The notes under the pieces: model-generated
Told to the model about the DNA's origin: nothing
Seen by the model: the letters and a program-made list of their open reading frames with translations, nothing else
The model's database searches: none
Position numbers and translations under genes: made by a program
Source: Blautia parvula
Lineage (GTDB): Bacteria > Bacillota > Clostridia > Lachnospirales > Lachnospiraceae
Length of the DNA: 64,000 bases
NCBI RefSeq assembly: GCF_020215665.1
Contig: NZ_CP084061.1
Coordinates: 2,636,001 to 2,700,000, forward strand
Direction of reading: 5' to 3'
Shown: positions 41,499 to 50,585 of the stretch, piece after piece
How the letters are laid out: each line of letters opens with the position of its first letter
How positions within the stretch are numbered: position 1 is the stretch's first letter

Positions 41499-43322
41499 TC
41501 ATCCCCTCACCTTTATGATTTTACCTTCTGTTATACCATTTTCGTTAAAGGTATCTACGCGGATGTAAACCGGCTGACCGGCTACCAGAGCTCCTATTCG
41601 GCCTTCCGTGGCACCCATGATTGTTCGGCTGTGATACATTTTATCCGGTGCATATCCCCACAAAAGATTGGCATGTACACCTTCTTCTGCCTCCCAGGTC
41701 ACCTTTAAATCCATCTCACTCTCCGGTACAAAGCTGACTTCCCGGGCCATTGCAGGCATTGTTCCATTTCCCTTTCCGAATATACGGATTCCTGAAATGC
41801 ATGGATTGGCACCATATGGAACCTTCATAACCGTCACTTTTATAAAACGGACTCTCTTCGGGATTTCCCACTCCAGGAAATCATGGGGCAGATCAGACCT
41901 TGCCTGTGATTTATCTTCAAGCACCTCATAGTCTGACCCGTTTGTTGATCCTTCCATAACCCAACAAGTAACCTGTTTTTCTAAATCCAGCCATCGTTCT
42001 TCGTATGGAAGCACCTTTGGCTCTTGTCCTTTTGGAAGTTCACGCAAAATTCCGTCATCTGCAAAATTAATCTGCACGGCTGACACATCATATACTTCTC
42101 CCAGATCGATCTCTGCCCATTCTCCCGGAGCAGCCGCTGCTGCCTTCCAAATCGTCTGGATATTTTCATCTGTAACGTTCTGAGCACCGTCACCGGACGA
42201 TACCCTCACTTTTTTTCCGTAGGAAAGCAACATCCAGTCTGGTTTTGCAAAGGCAGGAGCATCCATGGCAATTGGCCAGTCTCCAAACCGCTGGTCACAA
42301 AAAAGTTCACCATCTTCATCAAATCCGGCCTTCCACAATCCAAGTCTTCTCTCAAAATTCTCATTATGGCTGATACGCATGGATGATATATGCCAATACT
42401 TTCCTTTTCTGTCCTCTAAGGTTGAGCCATGGCCTGCACCTGTAATAAACCCTCCGGGCTTATAGGAATAAGGATTGTTATTTGCCGGTTTAAATGGACC
42501 AAGCGGTGAATCTCCTATATAAGTTCCATCTCCATAAACATTATACTCCGTTCCTGGTATTGCATACTGGAGGTAATATCTTCCTTCATGTTTTGTCATC
42601 CAGGCTCCCTCGATATACGGCCGGTTGCTGAAATATCCACGAAGCTGCGCCTTTACTTGTTCCTCCGGAAGCGGCAGTTCTGCCCCCTCTTCTTTTGCCT
42701 GATCCTTCATCATGGAAATCATGTTTTCCACCTGTTCCTCGATATCCGCATCTGTATGGGGAGCCACATGTTCTTCCCCAAATCTCTCATACCCGCGCAC
42801 ATCCTCATGACTGCGAATCATTACCTGCTTTTCCGTGACCGGCTGCATGGTTTTGGAATCAAGTTCGACTCCATAGATTGGCTCCATATTGGAACATCCC
42901 CAGTAAAAATACACACGCCCATCATCATCAATGAACAGATTTGGATCCCAGAACGGGAATGTGGCCGGAATTCTCTCAAAGGCCTCTGTCCGTGGATCTT
43001 TTGTCCGATAGAACGAACCATTCTCCCCATTTCTGGACGCGGAAAAATACATATAATCTCCCATAACACGAACATCAGGTGCATAATCATAAACGGGGAT
43101 CTCATTTCCTAATCTGTAATAGTTCCAGTCATGCAGATCTTCACTTGTAAAAAATCCAGCTGTCATGGATGGAAACAGATAGTACAATCCCTTAAACGCA
43201 ATCAGTGTCGGATCTGCTGCCTCACGGTATACTTTATACAGATCATTCTTCCCCGATTGATTCGGACGTCGAAAGAATTGATAGCGATATTCCAGATTCA
43301 TAGGATTACAATAATGTTTCAT
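41499..43322 (-). CDS. Glycoside hydrolase family 43 with C-terminal F5/8-like and FN3-like domains
   Basis: 607-residue intracellular enzyme. The N-terminal ~340 residues are a five-bladed GH43 propeller: the base Asp37 in EAADPTLI, the pKa-modulating Asp126 in FWDPNLF, and the acid Glu238 in RPYIEGAWM, with GAGHGSTL later. Residues ~380-520 look like a discoidin (F5/8 type C) carbohydrate-binding domain (EWAEIDLGEVYDVSAVQINF, RFIKVTVMKVPYG), and ~525-607 like fibronectin III. GH43 enzymes are mostly beta-xylosidases and arabinofuranosidases. First gene of the operon with GH3 and the symporter. AAGGAGG lies 7 nt before the ATG. A TATAAT at 43371-43376 without a good -35 suggests an activated promoter. 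Confidence 0.9.
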   Translation of the reverse strand: MKHYCNPMNLEYRYQFFRRPNQSGKNDLYKVYREAADPTLIAFKGLYYLFPSMTAGFFTSEDLHDWNYYRLGNEIPVYDYAPDVRVMGDYMYFSASRNGENGSFYRTKDPRTEAFERIPATFPFWDPNLFIDDDGRVYFYWGCSNMEPIYGVELDSKTMQPVTEKQVMIRSHEDVRGYERFGEEHVAPHTDADIEEQVENMISMMKDQAKEEGAELPLPEEQVKAQLRGYFSNRPYIEGAWMTKHEGRYYLQYAIPGTEYNVYGDGTYIGDSPLGPFKPANNNPYSYKPGGFITGAGHGSTLEDRKGKYWHISSMRISHNENFERRLGLWKAGFDEDGELFCDQRFGDWPIAMDAPAFAKPDWMLLSYGKKVRVSSGDGAQNVTDENIQTIWKAAAAAPGEWAEIDLGEVYDVSAVQINFADDGILRELPKGQEPKVLPYEERWLDLEKQVTCWVMEGSTNGSDYEVLEDKSQARSDLPHDFLEWEIPKRVRFIKVTVMKVPYGANPCISGIRIFGKGNGTMPAMAREVSFVPESEMDLKVTWEAEEGVHANLLWGYAPDKMYHSRTIMGATEGRIGALVAGQPVYIRVDTFNENGITEGKIIKVRG

Positions 43323-43565
43323 TAAATTTCCTCCTTATACTTTCACGTCTTATAACGATTCAATATCTATATTATAATCATCCAGGGAATTCTTTTTTAC
43401 TATATTTGTTGTTATTTTTTCATGTATATTGTTTTATTGAAACATTTCAAAGTTCCCCTGTCTCTCCTAATATCTCATTAGTCTCAGCCCGCTGACAAAT
43501 CGTTTTTGTGGCATTAATTTTTATTTACACGGGAGTTTGACAGTCGAACATTAGAAAAGATACTC

Positions 43566-43591
43566 GCAGGTCGCAAAAAACCTGCTTTTTT
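43566..43591 (+). terminator. Orphan intrinsic terminator
   Basis: GCAGGT (43566-43571) and ACCTGC (43580-43585) form a stem followed by TTTTTT. TTGACA with a weak -10 (GATACT) lies only ~30 nt upstream, so any transcript would be tiny. No gene is attached. Confidence 0.55.
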
Positions 43592-43667
43592 ATGTCAAAT
43601 CTTTTGTCAGAATAGATTAGCAAAGCTCTAAGTCAGGGATTCAAAATCAGAAGCCTGATAAGAAGAC

Positions 43668-43879
43668 CTATGGCCTCCTTGGATAGCGGTCCCAGTCACG
43701 ATGCAGAACATACTGATAGAAATCCCTGAGTTTTGCAATATAAACATTGACTGTACGGGGATTAAGATGTCAGCTATCCTTCAGAAATAAGAGTAAGTCA
43801 CAACAGTACCGGGGACAAGATTACGAAAAGAAAGGATGTCGATTTGCTGTTTCAGATAGTTTGTATTTTGTTCATTCAT
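43668..43879 (-). pseudogene. Tyrosine recombinase/integrase remnant
   Basis: A good ribosome site (AGGAGG, 9 nt spacing) precedes an ATG at 43879 that opens a 32-residue frame, MNEQNTNYLKQQ...FRNLVPGTVVTYSYF, ended by TGA at 43781. A second piece, in another frame from 43763, reads NPRTVNVYIAKLRDFYQYVL and HRDWDRY before a stop at 43668. These resemble the N-terminal SAM-like core-binding domain of tyrosine recombinases of IS-associated type, with the middle deleted and the whole catalytic domain missing. It cannot be functional. It marks past mobile-element activity at this border of the glycan island. Confidence 0.65.
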
Positions 43880-44589
43880 GGAATGAGTCCTCCTGTAAAA
43901 TATGTTAATTTGTAAGGTCACAAAAAAACTTTACAGGCGGAACAGAAATGGACTTGTAAAAAAGCGAAAAAGTCGATATACTCATACACGTGGAAGCCCT
44001 ACGGAATGGGAAACTGCGTCGTCAAACAAAGACCTCATCTGTGGGGCTATTCCTTTATTTAAGATGCGCCAATTATAAAATAAAAAATCTGCCAGTACAA
44101 TACCGGCAGAGAAAAATAAGAAAGGGCTCTTCGTGGAGAACTGTGGGGTAAAACATCTCACAGCCCCACTGGTTATGCGGATTGCTCCCTATTTGATTTT
44201 CGATTTGGAAGTGGAATCACCAAATTTTACCGCAGTGAGGGCATCAGTTTTGCACTCTTGACATTGCATAAAGAATTAGCTGAAGCCATCTGTGGATATT
44301 TCCTTTCGGTAAGAGTTTGGATGCTAATACCATAAGGAACCACAGATGGTTTTCAATATTTATTTTCTAATATCTAAAAATAGGGCATCAAAAACATTTT
44401 CTGCGTTTAGCTAATCTTTCATATAACACTTCTGCATGGAAACTTAAAGGATACTACATCCGCCTGGGATAACAATATATCCATATCGCTCCAGTCCGCG
44501 ACTACAAATCCATACCCCGCTGCATCCTCTAACCGCCACATTGAGCAGTATTCAGGACAACATTCTGTTTCCCGATTATCTGCAAATTT

Positions 44590-45396
44590 TTACGGAAGCA
44601 CGATCTTATTACGTGAGCCTTCCGGAATACCTGTCAAAAAGGAAAATACTGCATCCATTTTTCCTTCCCAAAAGTCTGTTTCATGGTCTCCGTCGCTTTC
44701 CTGGTAAACGATGGGCACACCTGCCTTCTGCAGTTCCTCTGCAAATCTCTTATCTTGCTCATATACAAGCCTGTCCTGTCTGCCGCAGGTCACATACACT
44801 TCCGGCATCAACTCTTTTTTCTCAAAGGCATCCAGATATGTCTTGGTAAGATTGGTATCGCCAGCCAGAAACTCTTCCCGGCTGCCAAATATATTATCCA
44901 ACAACTCGATGGAGAATCCGGCATCCGGTTGGTTTTCGTGTACCTCATAAGTATCAATTGCCGGAGACATCGCCGCAATCCTGCCGAAGGTATCTGCATA
45001 ACGCATTCCATTCAGAAGTGTTCCATATCCTCCCATAGACACTCCTGCAAGATAAGTATCCTCCCTCTTATGGGACAGCGGGAGCAGCTTCCTTGTCATT
45101 TCCACCACTTCCTTGCCTACAAAAGTAGAATAATTCATATTTCTCCGGGGATGATCCACATAAAAGGAATTATCTCCGTTTACAATCACTACTGCCACAC
45201 CTTTTAAATCAGACTGTCTCCGCATACTCAGATATGTGTAGATTTCATCACTGTCTCCGCTGTAACCAGGAAGGAAATACAGGGTTCTGTACGGAAACGG
45301 TACTTCTGCGCCCCATCCGTCAGTGGGCAGAAATATCTCCAGGGACACGCCCCGTGTTAATGCTGCTGATTTGTACTCCAATTTCATGTGTGCCAT
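44590..45396 (-). CDS. CE1-type esterase, paralogue 2 of 4
   Basis: 268-residue cytoplasmic alpha/beta hydrolase of the same family as the three other esterases here. The triad is Ser120 in AGVSMGG, Asp208 in TCGRQDRLVYE and His238 in SDGDHETDFW; the shared block NGDNSFYVDHPRRNMNYSTFVG is present. It follows the ChbG-like deacetylase gene by 15 nt and is the last gene of a run that begins with an ABC importer, so it probably removes acyl groups from the imported glycan. AGGAG lies 9 nt before the ATG. Confidence 0.88.
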   Translation of the reverse strand: MAHMKLEYKSAALTRGVSLEIFLPTDGWGAEVPFPYRTLYFLPGYSGDSDEIYTYLSMRRQSDLKGVAVVIVNGDNSFYVDHPRRNMNYSTFVGKEVVEMTRKLLPLSHKREDTYLAGVSMGGYGTLLNGMRYADTFGRIAAMSPAIDTYEVHENQPDAGFSIELLDNIFGSREEFLAGDTNLTKTYLDAFEKKELMPEVYVTCGRQDRLVYEQDKRFAEELQKAGVPIVYQESDGDHETDFWEGKMDAVFSFLTGIPEGSRNKIVLP

Positions 45397-45411
45397 AATT
45401 TATCTCTCCTT

Positions 45412-46233
45412 TTATTTTTTCCCAAAATTCAACATAGACTTCAGTATCGGCAGTCCATCTCCCTGCTCCTTTGCCTCAGTATAACATACAGGCCGAATAT
45501 CCAGTTCTTCCCGCCATTTTGTCCACGCATGTGCCGTCACTGCCATGTACTCCTGGTTTCTCTGTTTCTCTATCACACGTGCCGGTATTTCCTCATTGTA
45601 GAATAACCGCATTTCTTCACACCCCACCGCGGGGTGTGTCACATAACTGTACTGCCTTCCCTGCTGCAGACCTTCCAGCCACAGCCTTACCCCTTTCAGA
45701 TAAACTTCATCCTTATCCGTAAAAGGGGGCTGTCCCTGTTTCGCAACAGAATAATAATTTCTCGCACTGATCAGACCTTTTTTCAATGTCCAGTCCTCTA
45801 TAGCCTCAGCCAGCCCGGGTACCCACAGTTCAGGTCCCATATGGCTGTCCGCATAGGCAGCGGAAAGTCCCAGTTTTGTCAGTCTGTCAAGCTGAGCGTC
45901 ATACTCCTTTATAATCCCGTCCACATCCGGTTTTCTCCCGGCCAGCTCCCACTGTGTCTGAAAGAAATACCCTCTGTCATCCGTTATCTGTCTATTGTCT
46001 GTAAGCGCGCCCCAGCGCACTCCATTCCACTCAGAGTTCAGGGTCAGATGCAGCCCGATATCAATGTGGATATACTTCTTTAGCAGCTCTGCCCCCTCTT
46101 CTATATAAGGGGCACAGGCTATACAGGACACATTCCGCACTACATATCCCGTGTCTGCGGCCTCCAGGATTGCCCTGTTGGCCGCCCGGGCGGAGCCGAA
46201 ATCATCCGTCCTGCTCAAAAGCTGAATACTCAA
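45412..46233 (-). CDS. ChbG/YdjC-family carbohydrate deacetylase
   Basis: 273-residue protein of the YdjC/ChbG/HpnK family. SRTDDFGSARAANRAI carries the metal-binding Asp pair, GLHLTLNSEW the histidine, and YADSHMGPELWVPGL further active-site residues. E. coli ChbG removes one acetyl group from chitin disaccharide; relatives act on other N-acetylated sugars. The start is a TTG at 46233 behind AAGGAGG (7 nt). It sits between a Nif3-like gene (12 nt) and the esterase (15 nt), suggesting that the imported substrate carries acetyl groups. Confidence 0.85.
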   Translation of the reverse strand: MSIQLLSRTDDFGSARAANRAILEAADTGYVVRNVSCIACAPYIEEGAELLKKYIHIDIGLHLTLNSEWNGVRWGALTDNRQITDDRGYFFQTQWELAGRKPDVDGIIKEYDAQLDRLTKLGLSAAYADSHMGPELWVPGLAEAIEDWTLKKGLISARNYYSVAKQGQPPFTDKDEVYLKGVRLWLEGLQQGRQYSYVTHPAVGCEEMRLFYNEEIPARVIEKQRNQEYMAVTAHAWTKWREELDIRPVCYTEAKEQGDGLPILKSMLNFGKK

Positions 46234-46245
46234 GTTATCTCCTCC

Positions 46246-47127
46246 TTATATTTTGTCCATTTCCCGCCGCTGCATATATGTAAAATACTGTTCCGTCTGT
46301 ACATAATGTACAGGTACCTCTTCGCAGAGCAGTTCTTTTATCCAGTCCGCCGCGTAGCGCATTCCCAGCTCTTCCATATTGTAATGGCCGATATTAAAAC
46401 ATGCTTTCGCCTTACCCAGGGACACTGCATCGTGGATATAAGACAACAATGTCCATTCTATGATCTCTCCGGGAATCACCGCGTCAATACAGTCCTCTTC
46501 CTCCATCTGGCGCATGATCTGTGACGAGTAGTCCCGGTAATATCCATCCTCCCGGATCTCATCACCCGGCTGCGGATACAGATGAGCCACAATGGCAATG
46601 CGGCGGATCACATCCCCGGGTCTTCCCACAAACCGGATTCCGTTCATTCCCAGCCTGTCCATCAATAATTCTGCCAGTTCCTGCACCGTAACAGGCGGTA
46701 TCTCGAAGGCGTAATATAGAGGGATCTCTCTCCGGGCTTTCAGCTCATATGCTTCCCAGCCCAGATATTTCACAACTCCTTTGAAAATCAGATCCGGCTG
46801 GTGGGCATGGATATGGTCGTGATTCCTCCACACGGTGATCCCATAACGCTCCAGCAAAGCTTTTTTCTCATCATAAACCCGATTTTCAAATTCTCCCTTC
46901 CATTCAGGGTAATCCGGGGTCTGATAATAGATCGGCTCATGGGTCACCAGCAGGTTACAGCCAAGCTCCGCCGTCTTCCTGATCACATCCACTGTGGGCA
47001 CCAGAGCGCTGACCACCCCTGTACACTCATCCGACGGATTTCCCGATTTATACCCGTCACATCCGTCATAATCCGGAATATCAGGGTGGAACTGCAAGAT
47101 ACGGTCAATAACTTCTTCATTTTTCAT
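46246..47127 (-). CDS. Nif3-like dinuclear metal centre protein
   Basis: 293-residue protein resembling the Nif3/YqfO family. Metal-ligand motifs are LLVTHEPIYY and RNHDHIHAHQPD in the N-terminal half and the C-terminal PGEIIEWTLLSYIHDAVSLGKA and NIGHYNMEELGM. Family members form hexamers with a two-metal site, and some act as GTP cyclohydrolase-like enzymes, but the function of most is open. Here it is the gene after two ABC permeases (7 nt), unusual company for a Nif3 protein, and may be a hydrolase of the imported compound. The ribosome site AAAGGA is weak and distant. Confidence 0.78.
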   Translation of the reverse strand: MKNEEVIDRILQFHPDIPDYDGCDGYKSGNPSDECTGVVSALVPTVDVIRKTAELGCNLLVTHEPIYYQTPDYPEWKGEFENRVYDEKKALLERYGITVWRNHDHIHAHQPDLIFKGVVKYLGWEAYELKARREIPLYYAFEIPPVTVQELAELLMDRLGMNGIRFVGRPGDVIRRIAIVAHLYPQPGDEIREDGYYRDYSSQIMRQMEEEDCIDAVIPGEIIEWTLLSYIHDAVSLGKAKACFNIGHYNMEELGMRYAADWIKELLCEEVPVHYVQTEQYFTYMQRREMDKI

Positions 47128-47134
47128 TTTATAT

Positions 47135-48016
47135 TTATCCTTTCACTGCCCCCACTACTACACCCTTGATGAAATATTTCTGCACAAAGGGATAGATGAG
47201 CAAAATGGGCAAAATTCCGATCACCGCCATTGCCATACGGATAGATGTTCCCGGAAGGCTGACAGCGCCGGTCCCCATCAGGCTTCCCGTATTCTGCTTC
47301 AAGGCGTTGATATTGTTCATGATCTTCAGCAGCAGAATCTGGATGCTGTACAGCTTGGCGTCATTGATATAATACAGACCGTTGATCCAGTCATTCCAGT
47401 AGGCCAGACCTGAAAAGAGGCTGACTGTGGCGATCGTAGGCACGGACAGCGGAAGCATGACCTTCCAGAATATCTTCATCTCCCCTGCCCCGTCAATCTG
47501 TGCCGCTTCGATCAGAGAGTCGGGAATGCTGTTGGTGTAATAATTCTTCACAAGAAAGACATTAAACGCTGTCACCAGGTAATTCGGCAGGATCAACGCC
47601 CATATGGTATCCTTGATCTGAAATACCCTTGTCCACATAATATAGGAAGGTACAATACCTCCGCTGAACAGCATAGTGAAAAATACGAAAAAGGTTAATA
47701 TTCCTCTGTACTTAAAAGCCTTTCTCGACATGGGATATGCCAGCATGGCTGTGATCAGGACACTGCCAAGGGTGCCCACAAACGTCACCAGTATGGATAC
47801 ACCGTAGGCCCGTACAATAATCGCCCCCTGCTTTACCATGTAAATGTAAGCGTCAACGCTCAATGCCCCAGGCAAAAGAGAATATCCGTCGCGCAGTAAG
47901 GTTTTCTCCTCTGTAAAGGATGCGATCACGATCATCAGGATAGGTACCATAGTGACCACCACCAGAATCCCCAGGATCACAGTGGCTATGACATTAAATT
48001 TTTTGGAATCAGACAT
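47135..48016 (-). CDS. Carbohydrate ABC importer permease, LplC/YtcP type
   Basis: 293-residue membrane protein with six hydrophobic segments. The EAA loop is seen in IPDSLIEAAQIDGAGEMKIFWKVMLPLSVP, the contact site for the ATPase. The protein ends with the usual YPFVQKYFIKGVVVGAVKG. Together with the LplB-type permease and the lipoprotein it forms an oligosaccharide importer of the CUT1 class. No ATPase gene is present; such systems in Firmicutes share a genomic MsmK-type ATPase. GGGAGGTG precedes the ATG; 15 nt after the upstream permease. Confidence 0.92.
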   Translation of the reverse strand: MSDSKKFNVIATVILGILVVVTMVPILMIVIASFTEEKTLLRDGYSLLPGALSVDAYIYMVKQGAIIVRAYGVSILVTFVGTLGSVLITAMLAYPMSRKAFKYRGILTFFVFFTMLFSGGIVPSYIMWTRVFQIKDTIWALILPNYLVTAFNVFLVKNYYTNSIPDSLIEAAQIDGAGEMKIFWKVMLPLSVPTIATVSLFSGLAYWNDWINGLYYINDAKLYSIQILLLKIMNNINALKQNTGSLMGTGAVSLPGTSIRMAMAVIGILPILLIYPFVQKYFIKGVVVGAVKG

Positions 48017-48031
48017 CTTCTTTCACCTCCC

Positions 48032-48940
48032 TTAGAACAGTGCATTTTCCGGGTTTATTTTTTTCACAACCGCATTGGCTGCCACCACCAGTACAAATCC
48101 AATAACAGACTGGTAGAATCCCGCCGCTGCCGCCATACCTACATTGTTGGACTGCATCAGTCCCCTGTATACATAAGTGTCAATGGTCTGGGTAACTGCA
48201 TACAGCGCTCCGGAATCCTGCGGCACCTGATAAAACAGACCGAAATCAGAGAAGAATATCCTTCCCACCGCCATCAGGGTCAGAATCGTGATGGTCGGGA
48301 CCAGCATGGGCAGTGTGATGGAAAATATCTGTTTCAGCTTGGAAGCACCGTCGATAGATGCCGCCTCGTAGATAGATTTGTCAAAGCCTGAGATACTTGC
48401 CATGTAAATAATGGACTGATAACCTGCATTTTTCCATAGAAAGACCAGCACCAGTATCAAGGGCCATACATTTGGCTGCATGTACCAGGAAACACTCTCC
48501 TTCCCCATGGTGCGCAGAATCGTGTTGTTGATAAAACCTGTATCTGCACTTAAGAAAGCAAATCCGATGATACCTATCACAACCCAGGACAGCAGGTTCG
48601 GCAGAAGCAGGCAGGACTGAAATATCTTCACCCGCATCCGCTCACCCAGCTCGCACATCAGTATTGCAATAAAGATAGCTGCCACAGTTCCCAGGACGAT
48701 AAACACCAGATTATATAAGATTGTGTTCCTAGTCATGATCAGGGCATCGTCTGTTGCAAACAAAAACTTAAAATTCTTCAGGCCACACCAGTCACTGCCA
48801 AAGATTCCCTTGGAATACTTGTAGTCCTTGAATGCCAGGAAGATCCCGAACATGGGTATGTAATTGTTGATGATCAGGTATACAACACCCGGCAGAGCGA
48901 TCAGCATAAAGGGAAGCGTGGTTTTAGAACTTTTTCTCAT
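48032..48940 (-). CDS. Carbohydrate ABC importer permease, LplB type
   Basis: 302-residue membrane protein with six hydrophobic segments and the EAA loop SIYEAASIDGASKLKQIFSITLPMLVP. It begins with the LplB-like LPFMLIALPGVVYLIINNYIPMFGIFLAFKDYK. It is the partner of the LplC-type permease in a CUT1 importer. GGGGAGGG lies just before the ATG. It is 22 nt downstream of the lipoprotein gene. Confidence 0.92.
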   Translation of the reverse strand: MRKSSKTTLPFMLIALPGVVYLIINNYIPMFGIFLAFKDYKYSKGIFGSDWCGLKNFKFLFATDDALIMTRNTILYNLVFIVLGTVAAIFIAILMCELGERMRVKIFQSCLLLPNLLSWVVIGIIGFAFLSADTGFINNTILRTMGKESVSWYMQPNVWPLILVLVFLWKNAGYQSIIYMASISGFDKSIYEAASIDGASKLKQIFSITLPMLVPTITILTLMAVGRIFFSDFGLFYQVPQDSGALYAVTQTIDTYVYRGLMQSNNVGMAAAAGFYQSVIGFVLVVAANAVVKKINPENALF

Positions 48941-48962
48941 ATTCTTTCCCTCCCCTTAAGCG

Positions 48963-50495
48963 TCACTGAGCTGCCAGCCATGCATCCAACTGTTTCTGTT
49001 TTTCAGCTATGACATTTCCAAGTCCGGCGCTCTCCAGCGCTTTGTTCAGCTTCGGAATCTCTGTTTCCGGTTCCACGTTGCCACAGAACAGTCCAGGCAG
49101 ATACTGACTCAGAACATTTGCGATTGCCGTATACTCCGTGCTAACAGGTGCTGTGTCAAACACAAATCCCATAACTGGTGAGGAAGCAGCCTCTTTGTTC
49201 TGTTCTTCTTCCCATTTCAGGGAATCCAGATTATTGCCTTCCATCTGATACTGAATAAAATAATTTCCCAGTGTACCGCAGCTAAGCTGTGCTGTGTAAG
49301 GAACTGTAGAGGCATCCTCCCCCTCCGGATAATTAACAATGTCTTCTTCCTTTACCACATAATCTCTGCCCTCGATTCCAAAAATCAAAAGATTCACAAT
49401 CTCCTTATCTGAATAAGTCAGATTCAGGAATTTGAGAGCCGCCTCCGGCACTTCACAGTTAGTAGAAACCATGAAGGTCACTCCATTAACTGTTGACGTA
49501 TCAATATAAGCCTCTTTCAGAATCCTGGCTCCTGTCGGATAACCCCATTGAGTCTGTAAGCTGGCTGCTGTATCTTCTTCCGGATAACTGTAGGAAGCAA
49601 TAGCACAGAAATAATTTCCTGAGGACAGCAGTTCCAGAGACATACTCGTGGTCGTAGCCGCATCTTTCATGATATAGCCCTTGTTATACCAATCCCTTGC
49701 CATCTTGCAGACATCCATGAACTCCTGGCTTTCAAAGAGATTCACAACCTTGGTGTCATCACCCAATAAAACACCCTTTGGTGCGGTATAATCATCGCCA
49801 AGGTAATCCACATTTGTACTGTAGAGCCTGTTCAGTCCTGTATCTCCCGGTGCAATTGGGGCCAGCGGTGTGATATCCGGACGGCCTTCCTGGACCTTTT
49901 TAAAAACTGCGTCTAAATCCTGCACACTGTTTACCTGGCTCATGTCAATCCCCAGTTCTTCGGCAATATCTTTGCGGTAAGTGATCATAGGCGTGAGTGC
50001 CAGCGGTTTATATACAGGTATTCCATAAATCTTACCGTCTGCAGTACATGCATTCATCCACTCTTCACCCACCAGCTCTAGTGCCTCGGGTGCAAATTCC
50101 GGCGCCAGCTCTGTGATATCCATAGCCATATCCGCGGCAACACAGTCCGGGAAATTAAACAGACTCTCAAAGAGATCGATCTGCTCGCCCGCCTGCAGGG
50201 ACAGACTGATCTGATTGTTGTAATCCGCGTAGGCGATAGGCTTTAACTCCACCTCCACGCCAATCTTTTCCCTTGTGATCTTGTTCACAGCTTCCTGTAC
50301 CTCAGCAAGTCCTTCTTCTGAGGGAACATTGTTAAAGGTCTGGTAGGCAAAAACTACCTTTTCATACTTGTCAGAGTCTGCCTTGGCGCCTTCTTCCTTC
50401 TTGCCGGAACCCCCGGAGCCGCCGCAGGCACAAAGACCGGCTGCCATGCTCATGCCCAGAACCACTGCCATGATTTGTTTCATTCTTTTTTTCAT
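48963..50495 (-). CDS. Extracellular solute-binding lipoprotein of the LplA/YtcQ type
   Basis: 510-residue secreted lipoprotein: Lys/Arg-rich start, hydrophobic core and a lipobox ending in LCAC (Cys24), then a Gly/Ser/Lys-rich tether. The mature part is a large family 1 binding protein of the LplA type (KIYGIPVYKPLALTPMITYRKDIAEELG, YPTGARILKEAYIDTSTVNGVTFMVSTN). It captures the oligosaccharide for the two permeases downstream. AAGGAGGT precedes the ATG. It is the first gene of the importer operon; the upstream gap of 90 nt carries a promoter with direct repeats suited to the YesN-type regulator encoded next door. Confidence 0.92.
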   Translation of the reverse strand: MKKRMKQIMAVVLGMSMAAGLCACGGSGGSGKKEEGAKADSDKYEKVVFAYQTFNNVPSEEGLAEVQEAVNKITREKIGVEVELKPIAYADYNNQISLSLQAGEQIDLFESLFNFPDCVAADMAMDITELAPEFAPEALELVGEEWMNACTADGKIYGIPVYKPLALTPMITYRKDIAEELGIDMSQVNSVQDLDAVFKKVQEGRPDITPLAPIAPGDTGLNRLYSTNVDYLGDDYTAPKGVLLGDDTKVVNLFESQEFMDVCKMARDWYNKGYIMKDAATTTSMSLELLSSGNYFCAIASYSYPEEDTAASLQTQWGYPTGARILKEAYIDTSTVNGVTFMVSTNCEVPEAALKFLNLTYSDKEIVNLLIFGIEGRDYVVKEEDIVNYPEGEDASTVPYTAQLSCGTLGNYFIQYQMEGNNLDSLKWEEEQNKEAASSPVMGFVFDTAPVSTEYTAIANVLSQYLPGLFCGNVEPETEIPKLNKALESAGLGNVIAEKQKQLDAWLAAQ

Positions 50496-50521
50496 TTTCC
50501 TTACCTCCTTTTGATACTCCC

Positions 50522-50583
50522 ATTATAGGTGATATCCATGGCCTGATTCTTGCAAAAACAAGTCTTCCTTTTTCAAAAACAAG
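50522..50583 (-). promoter_or_regulatory. Activated promoter with two direct repeats for the YesN-type regulator
   Basis: Read leftward, two identical 10-bp repeats CTTGTTTTTG (50574-50583 and 50553-50562) are spaced exactly 21 bp, two helical turns. A perfect TATAAT (50522-50527) follows. The expected -35 position (50545-50550) reads AGAATC, a poor match. This is the layout of an AraC-type activator site next to a weak -35. Confidence 0.7.
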
Positions 50584-50585
50584 CC

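Larger units (their letters stand above)
43323..44589. other. Gene-poor stretch with recombinase remnant and hairpins
   Basis: About 1.27 kb with no intact gene. It holds the GH43 promoter region (to about 43400), a plus-strand terminator-like hairpin (43566-43591), a broken tyrosine recombinase (43668-43879), and hairpins at 44088-44110 and 44286-44349. A 54-codon open frame follows in phase right after the esterase stop codon (to about 44428); it has readable codons but no recognised family. Looks like the scar of one or more mobile elements. Confidence 0.6.

Noticed and set aside
43537-43591. TTGACA plus GATACT just before a hairpin with T-run, considered as a small RNA gene.
   Set aside because: The predicted transcript would be about 20-30 nt, too short for a typical sRNA, and the -10 is weak.
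44428-44589. 54-codon open frame after the esterase stop, considered as a real gene or as read-through extension.
   Set aside because: No start codon with a ribosome site and no recognised family; kept only as part of the scar.
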